A stretch of 64,000 nucleotides of DNA from Cryobacterium sp. (GTDB lineage: Bacteria > Actinomycetota > Actinomycetes > Actinomycetales > Microbacteriaceae), in NCBI GenBank assembly GCA_019638935.1, contig JAHBSW010000003.1, positions 1 to 64,000 of the forward strand, in the 5' to 3' direction. Below are positions 1-7,392 of this stretch, one piece after another. Within the stretch, counting starts at the first letter, position 1; each line of letters begins with the position of its first letter. The position numbers and the translations under genes are program-made. Below the pieces are notes generated by a model. The model saw only the letters and a list, made by a program, of their open reading frames with translations. It was not told the origin of the DNA and ran no database searches.

Positions 1-2284
1 GCTTCTCGATGCGCTCGATGCCGCGCTTCGACCCCATGGCGCGGCGCAGCAGGTCGGCGTCCTCGCCCGTGCAGTTGCCGACCGCGACCGCCATCTGCAT
101 GAGCTGCTCCTGAAAGACGGGGATGCCGAGCGTGCGTTCAAGCGGTCCTCTGAGCTTGGGGTGCGCGTAGGTCACGCTGCCCGGATCGGCGCGACGGCGC
201 AGGTAGGGGTGCACCGCGCCGCCCTGAATCGGCCCGGGGCGGATCATGGCGATCTCGATCACAAGGTCGTAGAGCTTGCGGGGCCGCAGGCGCGGCAGCA
301 GCCCCATCTGGGCGCGCGACTCCACCTGGAACACCCCGATCGCGTCGGCGCGGCACAGCATGTCGTAGACGCCAGCCTCCTCCTTGGGGATCGTCGACAG
401 CTCCCACGCCTCGCCGAGGTGGTCGCGCACGAGGTCGAAGCAGTGCTGCAGCGCCGCCAGTATCCCGAGCCCGAGCAGGTCGAACTTGACGAGGCCCATC
501 CACGCGCAGTCGTCTTTGTCCCACTGCACGACCGTGCGCTTGTCCATGCGGCCGTGCTCGATCGGCACGACCTCGCCCACCGGCCGATCGGTGAGCACCA
601 TGCCTCCCGAGTGGATGCCGAGGTGGCGCGGAAACTTCAGCACCTGCCGCGCCAGCTCCATGACCGGCCTCGGGATGTCGGTATCCGAGCCGTCGGCGAG
701 GCTGTAGCGCTCGATCTGCTTCGACCAGGCATCCTGCTGTCCGGGGGAATGACCGAGGGCTTTCGCCATGTCGCGCACCGCGTTCCGCGGCCGATAGCTG
801 ATGACGTTGGCCACCTGGGCGGCCCTGTCGCGACCGTAGGTGTCGTAGACGTACTGGATGATCTCTTCACGCCGATCGGAGTCGAAGTCGACATCGATAT
901 CGGGCTCCTCGTCGCGCATGCTCGAGAGGAACCGCTCGAACGGCAGGTTGTAGAAGATCGAGTCGACGGCCGTGATGTTCAGCAGGTAGCACACCGCAGA
1001 GTTCGCGGCGCTGCCGCGTCCCTGACACAGGATGCCGCGACTGCGTGCCTCCCGCACGATGTCGTAGACGATGAGAAAGTAGCCGGGAAAATCCTTCTGC
1101 TCGATGACCGTGAGCTCGCCCTCGATGCGCTGCCTGGCGTCTTCCGTGAGGTCAGGATACTTGTCGGGCACAGCGCTCCAGACGAGGTGCCGCAGCCAGC
1201 TCATGGGGGTGTGCCCCTCGGGCACGCGCTGTTTCGGCAGACCGGGTCTGAGGCTGCGCAGGCGGAACCCGAGGTCGTCGGCGTATTCGACCGTGCGCTC
1301 GATCGCACCGGGGTAGCGCGCGAAGCGGGCCGCCATCTCGGCACCACTGCGCAGGTACGCGGCTCCGGACGCCGGCAGCCAGCCGTCGAGATCGTCGAGG
1401 CTTCGCCGTGCGCGCACCGCCGCGAGAGCACTCGCAAGGCGATAGCGCTCGGGCGTCGCGTAGTGCACGTTCCCCGTGGCGACGACGGGGAGCCGGCGCG
1501 CAGCCGCGAGCTCGGCGAGGGCGTCGTTGCGTGCGTCGTCCAGGGGGTTCCCGTGGCTCGTCAGCTCAACCGCAACACTGTCCCTGCCGAAGAGGTCGAC
1601 GAGCCGGTTGAGCTCGGTCGTCGCTGCCGCCGTGCCTCCCCGCTCGAGCGCCTGGCGCACGGTGCCTTTGCGGCATCCGGTGAGCACCAGCCAGTGACTG
1701 CCGGCCGGGCCACCCGCATGGTCGGCGAGCCGCTCGAGGTCGTAGCGAGGCTTGCCCTTCTCCCCGCCCGCGAGCGCGGCCTCGGTGATCGCGGCGGAGA
1801 GCCGGTGGTAGCCCTCGTGCCGCCGTGCGAGCACGAGCACGTGACTGCCCTCGGGGTCGGCCGCACCGTTCTGCGGCTTCGTGAGCCCGAGCGAGAGCTC
1901 GGCGCCGAACACGGTTCTGAGCTGCGGATGCGATTCGGCCGCCTCGGCCATTCGCGCGACCCCGTAGAAGCCGTCGTGATCGGTGAGGGCGAGGCCGTGC
2001 AGCCTGAGCCGTGCGGCCTCCTCCAGCAGCTCCTCGGGGTGGCTCGCCCCGTCGAGAAAACTGAAGTTGGAGTGCGCGTGCAGCTCGGCGTAGCGGACGG
2101 TGAGTCCGCTCGGTGTCGGCCCGAGCTCAGCCGGAGGCACATAGGGTTCGCGCTTGTGCGAGCGCGGTGTGTCGTTTTTCGCTGGTCGAGTAGCCGCCGT
2201 CGGCGGCGTATCGAGACCTGCCCCACGTCCAGACAGGGTGGCCTCGTATTCGCGCCAACTGTTGGAGGGATTATTCCAGCCCAT
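1..2284 (-). CDS. dnaE2: Error-prone DNA polymerase III alpha subunit DnaE2 (partial, 3' end outside window)
   Basis: Translesion polymerase of the actinobacterial mutasome, working with ImuB and ImuA' in SOS mutagenesis. The protein starts MGWNNPSNSW, the typical DnaE2 opening. A PHP domain follows (HAHSNFSFLDGA from about residue 69), the catalytic acidic motif PDIDVDFDSDRR lies near residue 460, and the frame is still open at the left edge with FQEQLMQMAVAVG and LLRRAMGSKRG. About 761 of roughly 1,050-1,150 usual residues are visible. The ATG overlaps the imuB stop (TGATG), so the two are translationally coupled. Odd: residues 23-35 (GLDTPPTAATRPA) are the translation of a dispersed palindromic repeat and look inserted. 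Distinguished from replicative DnaE by its N-terminus and by its operon. Confidence 0.95.
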   Translation of the reverse strand, partial: MGWNNPSNSWREYEATLSGRGAGLDTPPTAATRPAKNDTPRSHKREPYVPPAELGPTPSGLTVRYAELHAHSNFSFLDGASHPEELLEEAARLRLHGLALTDHDGFYGVARMAEAAESHPQLRTVFGAELSLGLTKPQNGAADPEGSHVLVLARRHEGYHRLSAAITEAALAGGEKGKPRYDLERLADHAGGPAGSHWLVLTGCRKGTVRQALERGGTAAATTELNRLVDLFGRDSVAVELTSHGNPLDDARNDALAELAAARRLPVVATGNVHYATPERYRLASALAAVRARRSLDDLDGWLPASGAAYLRSGAEMAARFARYPGAIERTVEYADDLGFRLRSLRPGLPKQRVPEGHTPMSWLRHLVWSAVPDKYPDLTEDARQRIEGELTVIEQKDFPGYFLIVYDIVREARSRGILCQGRGSAANSAVCYLLNITAVDSIFYNLPFERFLSSMRDEEPDIDVDFDSDRREEIIQYVYDTYGRDRAAQVANVISYRPRNAVRDMAKALGHSPGQQDAWSKQIERYSLADGSDTDIPRPVMELARQVLKFPRHLGIHSGGMVLTDRPVGEVVPIEHGRMDKRTVVQWDKDDCAWMGLVKFDLLGLGILAALQHCFDLVRDHLGEAWELSTIPKEEAGVYDMLCRADAIGVFQVESRAQMGLLPRLRPRKLYDLVIEIAMIRPGPIQGGAVHPYLRRRADPGSVTYAHPKLRGPLERTLGIPVFQEQLMQMAVAVGNCTGEDADLLRRAMGSKRGIERIEK
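2181..2218. repeat. Dispersed palindromic repeat, family 1, inside dnaE2
   Basis: One unit with outer arms GCTGGTCGAGTA and TATCGAGACC around an inner GCCGCCG/CGGCGGC hairpin. It is read in frame on the minus strand as GLDTPPTAATRPA near the DnaE2 N-terminus. The same outer arms occur at 4661-4748, 11701-11738, 14794-14906 and 29991-30109. Confidence 0.85.
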
Positions 2285-3855
2285 CAGTCATACCTGCCCT
2301 CGATCCACCAGCCCTGATCGCGCAGGGACAGCAACCACGCGGTTCCCCCGGAGTCGACCACCTGAAAGCGGCTCGAGCGCGAGGCGGAGTCGGCATCCCA
2401 CCAGTGCTCATCGCTCGTCCACGGGCCTGCCCACGCCTGCACCCGCAGGGTGCCGCGAGCCCCCGTGAGCGTGGCGAGCGGCGCAGAGAGCGCGCCTCGC
2501 TCGTTCACCGTGACCTCGGTGCCCGATGCCGCAAAGACCGTCACAGGGTGCGGAGGCTCGAACACGGTGCTGGGGGCGAGCGGGGGCAGTCGACCGGGCC
2601 ACGGTCGCTCCGGGGGGCGAGGGTGCAGCATCCGTTCGCCCCACGGAGTGTAGGTGACGCGGTGGGCAAGGGCGCGGCCGCCGCCGACCGCCGCGGTGAC
2701 GACCGCGGAGTGCCCGAGCATCGACTGCAGGCGGGAGAGTGCGTGGTGCACGCGCTCGTCCGGTCCCGACCCCCACAGCCCCGCCTCGTGGTTGCCGATC
2801 GAGTCGACGCCCGCGGGCACGATCCGCACGCGGACGACCCCGGAGGTGAGACCCGTCTCGGTCGATCCGCCCTGCAGCTGCCAGCGCACTCGGTCGACCA
2901 CCTCGGACGCCGTGAACGAACGGGGGTGCAGCCACGTGCGCTCCGAGTGCTCGCCGCGCTCGGAGTCGACCTCGACACTCAGCGCGGTGCAGACGAGCTT
3001 GGCGCCGACAAGACCCTCCACGAAGCGGTCCGCCGCGGCCCGAACCCCGAACGCCACCTGATCGACACGGTCGAGAGCGGGCTCGAAGTCGACGACGGTG
3101 TCGAACTCCTCGGGGCGGATGCGGGGGAGCACCGGCTGGGAGTCGAGCCCCGCAGCGAGAGCACGCAGTCGGGCACCGCCCGGGCCGAAGCGGTCGAGCA
3201 CGGTGCCGGGGGAGAGTGCTGCGAAGTCGGCGAGTGTGTACACACCGAGCCGCCGCAGGAGGGTCGCGAGGTTCTCGTCATCGAGCACCGCCACGGGCAG
3301 GGGGGCGAGAAACTCGGCTGAGCCGCCCGCCGCAACGATCCTGAGCCGCTGCGGTTTCGCTGCCCGCGCCGCGTGCAGCGCCGTGAAGACGCCGTCGGCG
3401 ACACCGACCCGACTGCTCGGGATGCCCAGCTCATCGACGTGGTCGAGCAGCCACAGGGCGGCCTCTTCCTCGCTGCCGTAGTACCGCGCCGGCCCTCGCG
3501 CCCGGATGACGCATACCCCGGGACGCAGCGACTGCACCCCCGACACGGCCTCCTCGATCGCGGCGAGCACAGGTTCGAAGGCGCGGGCGTCTTCGTCGGC
3601 CTTGTAGGGGTGCACGAGCAGCTCGGGGCAGCGGGACTGGGCCTCCCTGAGCCTGAGGCCGCGTTTCACTCCCTGCGCACGGGCTGCGGCCGAGCACGCG
3701 AGCACCGCGCCCGACTCGACGACCGCGATCGGAGCGGCCGGGGGAAGGCCGTGCAAACGGGTTGCTGCCGTGACGGGCCAGTCGGGGCACCACAGCACGA
3801 GTACTCGCTCGGGCGCGGTCCTGTGCGCCTCGGGGCTCGTGCTGCGGCGCTTCAT
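2284..3855 (-). CDS. imuB: ImuB, Y-family polymerase-like mutasome protein
   Basis: 523-aa Y-family (DinB/UmuC-like) protein. In mycobacteria ImuB is a catalytically inactive adaptor that links DnaE2 to the beta clamp. The N-terminus reads VLWCPDWPVTAA near residues 19-30, where active Y-family polymerases carry a metal-binding acidic motif; I see no such motif here, which fits the adaptor role. The C-terminus is WWIEGRYD. The stop overlaps the dnaE2 start, and imuA' lies 23 bp upstream. A LexA-box-like site sits directly upstream at 3866-3881, so the gene may also be controlled separately from imuA'. Confidence 0.92.
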   Translation of the reverse strand: MKRRSTSPEAHRTAPERVLVLWCPDWPVTAATRLHGLPPAAPIAVVESGAVLACSAAARAQGVKRGLRLREAQSRCPELLVHPYKADEDARAFEPVLAAIEEAVSGVQSLRPGVCVIRARGPARYYGSEEEAALWLLDHVDELGIPSSRVGVADGVFTALHAARAAKPQRLRIVAAGGSAEFLAPLPVAVLDDENLATLLRRLGVYTLADFAALSPGTVLDRFGPGGARLRALAAGLDSQPVLPRIRPEEFDTVVDFEPALDRVDQVAFGVRAAADRFVEGLVGAKLVCTALSVEVDSERGEHSERTWLHPRSFTASEVVDRVRWQLQGGSTETGLTSGVVRVRIVPAGVDSIGNHEAGLWGSGPDERVHHALSRLQSMLGHSAVVTAAVGGGRALAHRVTYTPWGERMLHPRPPERPWPGRLPPLAPSTVFEPPHPVTVFAASGTEVTVNERGALSAPLATLTGARGTLRVQAWAGPWTSDEHWWDADSASRSSRFQVVDSGGTAWLLSLRDQGWWIEGRYD

Positions 3856-3865
3856 TCAGTCAGTA

Positions 3866-3881
3866 TCGAACATATGTTCTA
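3866..3881 (-). promoter_or_regulatory. LexA (SOS) box upstream of imuB
   Basis: The 16-mer TCGAACATATGTTCTA matches the actinobacterial SOS box (TCGAAC-N4-GTTCGA) with one mismatch in the right arm. It overlaps the last codon of imuA' and ends about 10 bp before the imuB ATG. Binding is inferred from the motif. Confidence 0.8.
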
Positions 3882-4613
3882 GTAATGCAACGCACGCAGC
3901 GAGCCCTGGGTTGTGACTCGAAGCGGGGTGGGCGATTGCTGGGGCGATTCGCGAACCTGGAGTGAGGCATCCGGCAGCCACAGTCGGGTGGAGCGAGGGC
4001 GTTGTCCGGTGCGGCTCGTGACGGTCACGGTGGCCTGGCGCGCGGCAAGATGGCCGTGGCCGTCACCGATGCCGTGCCAGTCGGCCCGCTCGAGGCTGAG
4101 CATGGCCTCGCTGTGGGGCCATGCACCGATCACGATAAGCGTCGTGCCGCGCTGCCGCAGGCGGGCGGCGAGGCGCGAGACGCTCGAGTCGCTCGCGCGC
4201 TGGGGCGGGCGGGTGACGACAATCCCCATCACATCGGCGATGGCGGCGGTGGCCGCGAGCCACTGATCTCCGGGACGCGGTACGAGGGCGAGCCGATCGA
4301 GATCGATGCCGAAACCGCGAGCGGCTTCGATGCCGAACTCGGGCACGCCGACGATGCCGCTCCACGCTCCCGCTGCGCTCGGCGCTGCGAGCAGCGCCAT
4401 GATGAGCGTCGTCGAGTTCTGCACCGAGTAGACCGCGCCTCGGCGTAGGGCGCCACCCGGCAGCAGCTTCGCGATCGCTGGATGAGTGGGCAGGCTCCGC
4501 GTGTCAGGCCTGGCCGCCTGCAGCTGCAGAATTCGCTCCTGCAGCTCACGTGCGCGCTCGCTCACCGACTCCCGGATGGGGGAGTCGTCAAGTGCTACCG
4601 CTGCCGATGCCAC
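3879..4613 (-). CDS. imuA': ImuA', RecA-like mutasome accessory protein
   Basis: 244-aa protein and first gene of the imuA'-imuB-dnaE2 operon. Family members are RecA/SulA-like accessory factors needed for DnaE2-dependent mutagenesis. Visible features: a Walker A-like region around LLPGGALRRGAVYSVQN (about residues 50-66), a RecA-like core with GIVGVPEFGIEAARGFGIDL, and a C-terminus GSLRALHY. The start is GTG, 11 bp downstream of a LexA box at 4624-4639. Identification rests on position and this pattern more than on a diagnostic motif. Confidence 0.85.
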   Translation of the reverse strand: MASAAVALDDSPIRESVSERARELQERILQLQAARPDTRSLPTHPAIAKLLPGGALRRGAVYSVQNSTTLIMALLAAPSAAGAWSGIVGVPEFGIEAARGFGIDLDRLALVPRPGDQWLAATAAIADVMGIVVTRPPQRASDSSVSRLAARLRQRGTTLIVIGAWPHSEAMLSLERADWHGIGDGHGHLAARQATVTVTSRTGQRPRSTRLWLPDASLQVRESPQQSPTPLRVTTQGSLRALHY

Positions 4614-4623
4614 ACTCTAAGTA

Positions 4624-4639
4624 TCGAACATAGATACGA
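4624..4639 (-). promoter_or_regulatory. LexA (SOS) box upstream of imuA'
   Basis: TCGAACATAGATACGA fits the actinobacterial LexA operator with a perfect left arm and a diverged right arm. It lies 11 bp upstream of the imuA' GTG, in the expected operator position for SOS control of the whole mutasome operon. Confidence 0.8.
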
Positions 4640-4660
4640 CACTGACAATCGGGCGCTGTC

Positions 4661-4748
4661 GATCTCGATACGCGGGCTTCGCACGCTACTCGATCACCAG
4701 AACCCTGCTCCGCTGGTCGAGTGCCGCCGTAGGCGGTGTATCGAGACC
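4661..4748. repeat. Two head-to-head units of repeat family 1
   Basis: Unit A (4661-4698) begins GATCTCGATACG and ends CTACTCGATCACC. Unit B (about 4714-4748) begins CTGGTCGAGT and ends TATCGAGACC. They face each other between imuA' and the D-amino-acid dehydrogenase gene. The pair could fold as one large cruciform or act as a terminator for one or both sides. Confidence 0.8.
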
Positions 4749-4751
4749 CGA

Positions 4752-5984
4752 CTAGCGCAGCGGGTTGAAGTGCTCCAGCACGGGGTCGGGCTCGCCCAGA
4801 ATCGAGCCCGCGAGTAGGCGACCGGTGAGCGGCCCGAGCGCGATGCCCCACATTCCGTGGCCGCCGCCGACGAAGACGCGCGGCGACTTCGTGGGGCCGA
4901 TCAGGGCGTGACCGTCGGTGGTCACGGGACGTCCGCCGACCCACTCTTCCTCCCGCTGCTCCCAGTCGATGCCCTGGAAGACGGGCTTGGCCGTCTCGAC
5001 GAGCAGCTTGATGCGGCGGGGGTCGGGCGCGGCATCCACCGGCTTGAACTCCATCATGCCGCCGATGCGCAGGCGGTCACCGAGGGGAGTGCACGCGAGG
5101 CGCTCGTGGGGGAAGTAGATCGGATGAGTCGGCATGACCTCGGGTTTGACGCTGAAGCTGTAGCCGCGGCCGGCCTGCACGATGGCTTTGACACCGAATC
5201 TGCGCGCGAGCCTGCCCAGCCAGGAGCCGGTGGCGATGACGACGGCATCGCCCGAGATCACGTCGCCCGTCGCCGAGACGACCTCGGCGCCGTTGCCGGT
5301 GTCACGCACGTCGACGACGTCAAAGCCGTCGGTGATGGTGCCGCCGCGCTCACGCACCGAGTCGGCGAGCGACTCAGCGTACAGGGGCGGGTTGATGAAC
5401 CACTGGTCGCGCAGCAGCACGCCCGCCTTGACGCCGTCGCTCAGGGTGGGCTCGATCGCGCGCAGCTCGTCGCCGGTGACGAGGTCGTAGTCGACCGTTC
5501 CGCCGCTCTGCTCGACGACCTCGAACTCGTGGATGAGGCCGCCGCGATCCTTCTCAGTGCGAAAACCGGCCAGGAACGGGTCGGCGAGCTTCACCTCGCC
5601 CTTGACGCCGCCCGCGGTGAACTCGTGGAAGGCATCCATCGCGAGCGGGTTGACCTTGGCGAAGATCGAGATGGACTTCTTCCACTGCTTCGGCAGCGAG
5701 TGCCACGCGAAACCGGTGAGGAAGGGGATGAGTCTCGGGTTCATCGGCACATACAGGGGAGAGGTGGGCTTCACGAGCTGCCACGGACCCGCCACGAGCA
5801 TCGACGGCTCGCCGAGCGGCAGCGTCAGCGCGGGGGTGAGCCACCCCGCATTGCCCCACGACGATCCGGCGGCAACACCCTTGCGGTCGACAACGGTCAC
5901 CGTCACACCGCGTTCTTGCAGGTGCCACGCAGTGGCGAGCCCGATCATTCCGGCACCGATGATGACGACTTTTTGGGGTTTCAT
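4752..5984 (-). CDS. FAD-dependent D-amino-acid dehydrogenase (DadA-like)
   Basis: 410-aa DAO-family oxidoreductase expected to deaminate D-amino acids oxidatively and pass electrons to the respiratory chain. The N-terminal FAD-binding Rossmann motif is VVIIGAGMIGLATAWHLQ (residues 6-23), followed by GSSWGNAGWLTPALTLPL, which is characteristic of DadA-type proteins. The C-terminal flavin contact is GGGHGMWGIALGPLTGRLLA. An RBS (TTGAGGG) precedes the ATG. Sarcosine/glycine oxidases are close alternatives, so substrate is not certain. The gene is transcribed away from the GNAT gene at 6162 across a 177-bp spacer. Confidence 0.82.
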   Translation of the reverse strand: MKPQKVVIIGAGMIGLATAWHLQERGVTVTVVDRKGVAAGSSWGNAGWLTPALTLPLGEPSMLVAGPWQLVKPTSPLYVPMNPRLIPFLTGFAWHSLPKQWKKSISIFAKVNPLAMDAFHEFTAGGVKGEVKLADPFLAGFRTEKDRGGLIHEFEVVEQSGGTVDYDLVTGDELRAIEPTLSDGVKAGVLLRDQWFINPPLYAESLADSVRERGGTITDGFDVVDVRDTGNGAEVVSATGDVISGDAVVIATGSWLGRLARRFGVKAIVQAGRGYSFSVKPEVMPTHPIYFPHERLACTPLGDRLRIGGMMEFKPVDAAPDPRRIKLLVETAKPVFQGIDWEQREEEWVGGRPVTTDGHALIGPTKSPRVFVGGGHGMWGIALGPLTGRLLAGSILGEPDPVLEHFNPLR

Positions 5985-6161
5985 GCCCTCAACTTTAGTG
6001 TCGGTGCATGCTGCGGAATCCGTCGTATCTGTAGAGATTTACGTTCGATTGCGGAGGTTTCCCACAACATTCGTGCGAGATCAGCGGCCTCCCGCGCGAT
6101 CACCGGGCGTGCTCAGGGGACCGCGCGGAATCTCGCAGACGCGTGTGCTGTTGTTAGGGGT

Positions 6162-6485
6162 ATGACCACAGAAACCGGCATCGCAGACAGCTATGACCTC
6201 GTGCACGTGCCCGAAGAGAGCACCTACGAGATTCGCGACGGAGACAAGGCGGCGGGCGTTGCCCACTATGTTCAGGGCGAGGGCAGTGTCACGTTCGACC
6301 ACACGGTCGTTCTTCCCGAGTACGGCGGGCAGGGTCTCGGCGGGCGACTCGCCCGCTTCGCACTCGATGACGCCGTCGCCAAGGGGCAGCGAATCGTGCC
6401 CGTCTGCCCCTTCATCGCCGCCTACGTCACGAAGCACCCCGAGTACGAGGAGCACCTCGACTGGCCGGCAGAGCAGGCGCACTGA
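6162..6485 (+). CDS. Small GNAT-family N-acetyltransferase (YjdJ/GtnA type)
   Basis: 107-aa single-domain acetyltransferase of the short class that keeps mainly the acetyl-CoA loop. The pantetheine-binding segment is LPEYGGQGLGGRLARFALD (about residues 51-69) and the usual end motif is CPFIAAYVTKHPEYEEH. The acceptor is unknown. The start ATG is preceded almost directly by TTAGGGGT, which could be a -10 for a near-leaderless message or a closely spaced RBS. Its end runs 59 bp into the 3' end of the convergent transporter gene. Confidence 0.85.
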   Translation: MTTETGIADSYDLVHVPEESTYEIRDGDKAAGVAHYVQGEGSVTFDHTVVLPEYGGQGLGGRLARFALDDAVAKGQRIVPVCPFIAAYVTKHPEYEEHLDWPAEQAH

Positions 6486-7392
6486 GCCGCACCCGAACGG
6501 CCAGCGTCGCACACAGTATGACCGCGGCACCGCCGATGACGGTGGTCCAGGTCAGTTCCTCTCCGAGCAGCCACGCGGCCCAGAGGATGCTGAGCACGGG
6601 CTGCACGAGCTGCACCTGACTCACGGTCGCCATCGGACCGATGGCGAGACCCCGGTACCACGCGAAGAATCCGAGGAACATGCTCACGACCGCGAGATAG
6701 GCGAACGCCGCCCACTCGATCGGCGTCGCCGAGGGCCACTGCTCGAGCGCCGAACCAGCAGCCAGGGCGATCATGAGTGGCGCGGACAGGACGAGTGCCC
6801 ACGACACGGTCTGCCACGATCCGAGCTCGCGCGCGAGCAGCCCGCCTTCGGCGTAGCCGATCGCGGCCGAGATGACCGCGCCGAAGAGCAGCAGGTCAGC
6901 CCACGAGACGTGTGCGATCCCGCCGCCGTGCACGATGGCGAAGGCGACGGCGACCACTGCGCCGAGTGCTGCCATCGCCCAGAACGAGCGTGGCGGCCTT
7001 TCGTGCCCTCGGATCACGGCGACGGCCGCGGTCGCCACGGGCAGCAGTGCTATGACGACCGCCCCATGACTCGCGGGCACCACGGTGAGCGCGTACGAGG
7101 TGAGGATGGGAAAGCCAGCGACGACACCTCCCGCGACGACCGCCAAACGGAGCCACTGGACGCCTCGGGGTAGCGGCTGACGGGAGACCGCGAGTGCGAT
7201 GGCGGCAAGTGCCCCGGCGACGACCGCACGACCTGAGCCGATGAACAGGGGGGAGAGCCCGCCCACTGCGACGCGCGTGAACGGAACGGTGAAGGAGAAG
7301 GCGATGACGCCGATAAGGCCCCAGGCCAATCCCGCACGCGAGCGCAATAGCGGCGTGGACGATTGCACAGTAGCGCTACTCTTAAGACTCAT
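6427..7392 (-). CDS. EamA/DMT-family transporter (drug/metabolite exporter)
   Basis: About 321-aa membrane protein with ten predicted hydrophobic segments in two EamA repeats (the second begins near LLLFGAVISAAIGYAEGG). Family members export metabolites or amino acids. The ATG at 7392 is chosen because it lies back to back with the MocR ATG at 7391; a farther ATG at 7416 would sit inside the MocR gene, and a GTG at 7368 is a shorter option. The divergent pairing with a MocR regulator suggests that regulator controls it. Substrate unknown. Confidence 0.8.
   Translation of the reverse strand: MSLKSSATVQSSTPLLRSRAGLAWGLIGVIAFSFTVPFTRVAVGGLSPLFIGSGRAVVAGALAAIALAVSRQPLPRGVQWLRLAVVAGGVVAGFPILTSYALTVVPASHGAVVIALLPVATAAVAVIRGHERPPRSFWAMAALGAVVAVAFAIVHGGGIAHVSWADLLLFGAVISAAIGYAEGGLLARELGSWQTVSWALVLSAPLMIALAAGSALEQWPSATPIEWAAFAYLAVVSMFLGFFAWYRGLAIGPMATVSQVQLVQPVLSILWAAWLLGEELTWTTVIGGAAVILCATLAVRVRLSAPALPASRGAPRTRGAS
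7369..7380. promoter_or_regulatory. Perfect 12-bp palindrome between divergent transporter and MocR genes
   Basis: AGTAGCGCTACT is a perfect palindrome 10 bp upstream of the MocR start. On the transporter side it is either in the first codons (ATG at 7392) or just upstream (GTG at 7368). A plausible operator for the MocR protein or another dimeric regulator. Confidence 0.5.

Noticed and set aside
161..2317. Long plus-strand open frame opposite dnaE2
   Set aside because: High-GC antisense artefact; the minus strand shows clear DnaE2 motifs through the same interval.
4661..4748. CRISPR-like array from repeated palindromes
   Set aside because: Units are few, head-to-head, without regular spacers, and scattered over the window; no cas gene.
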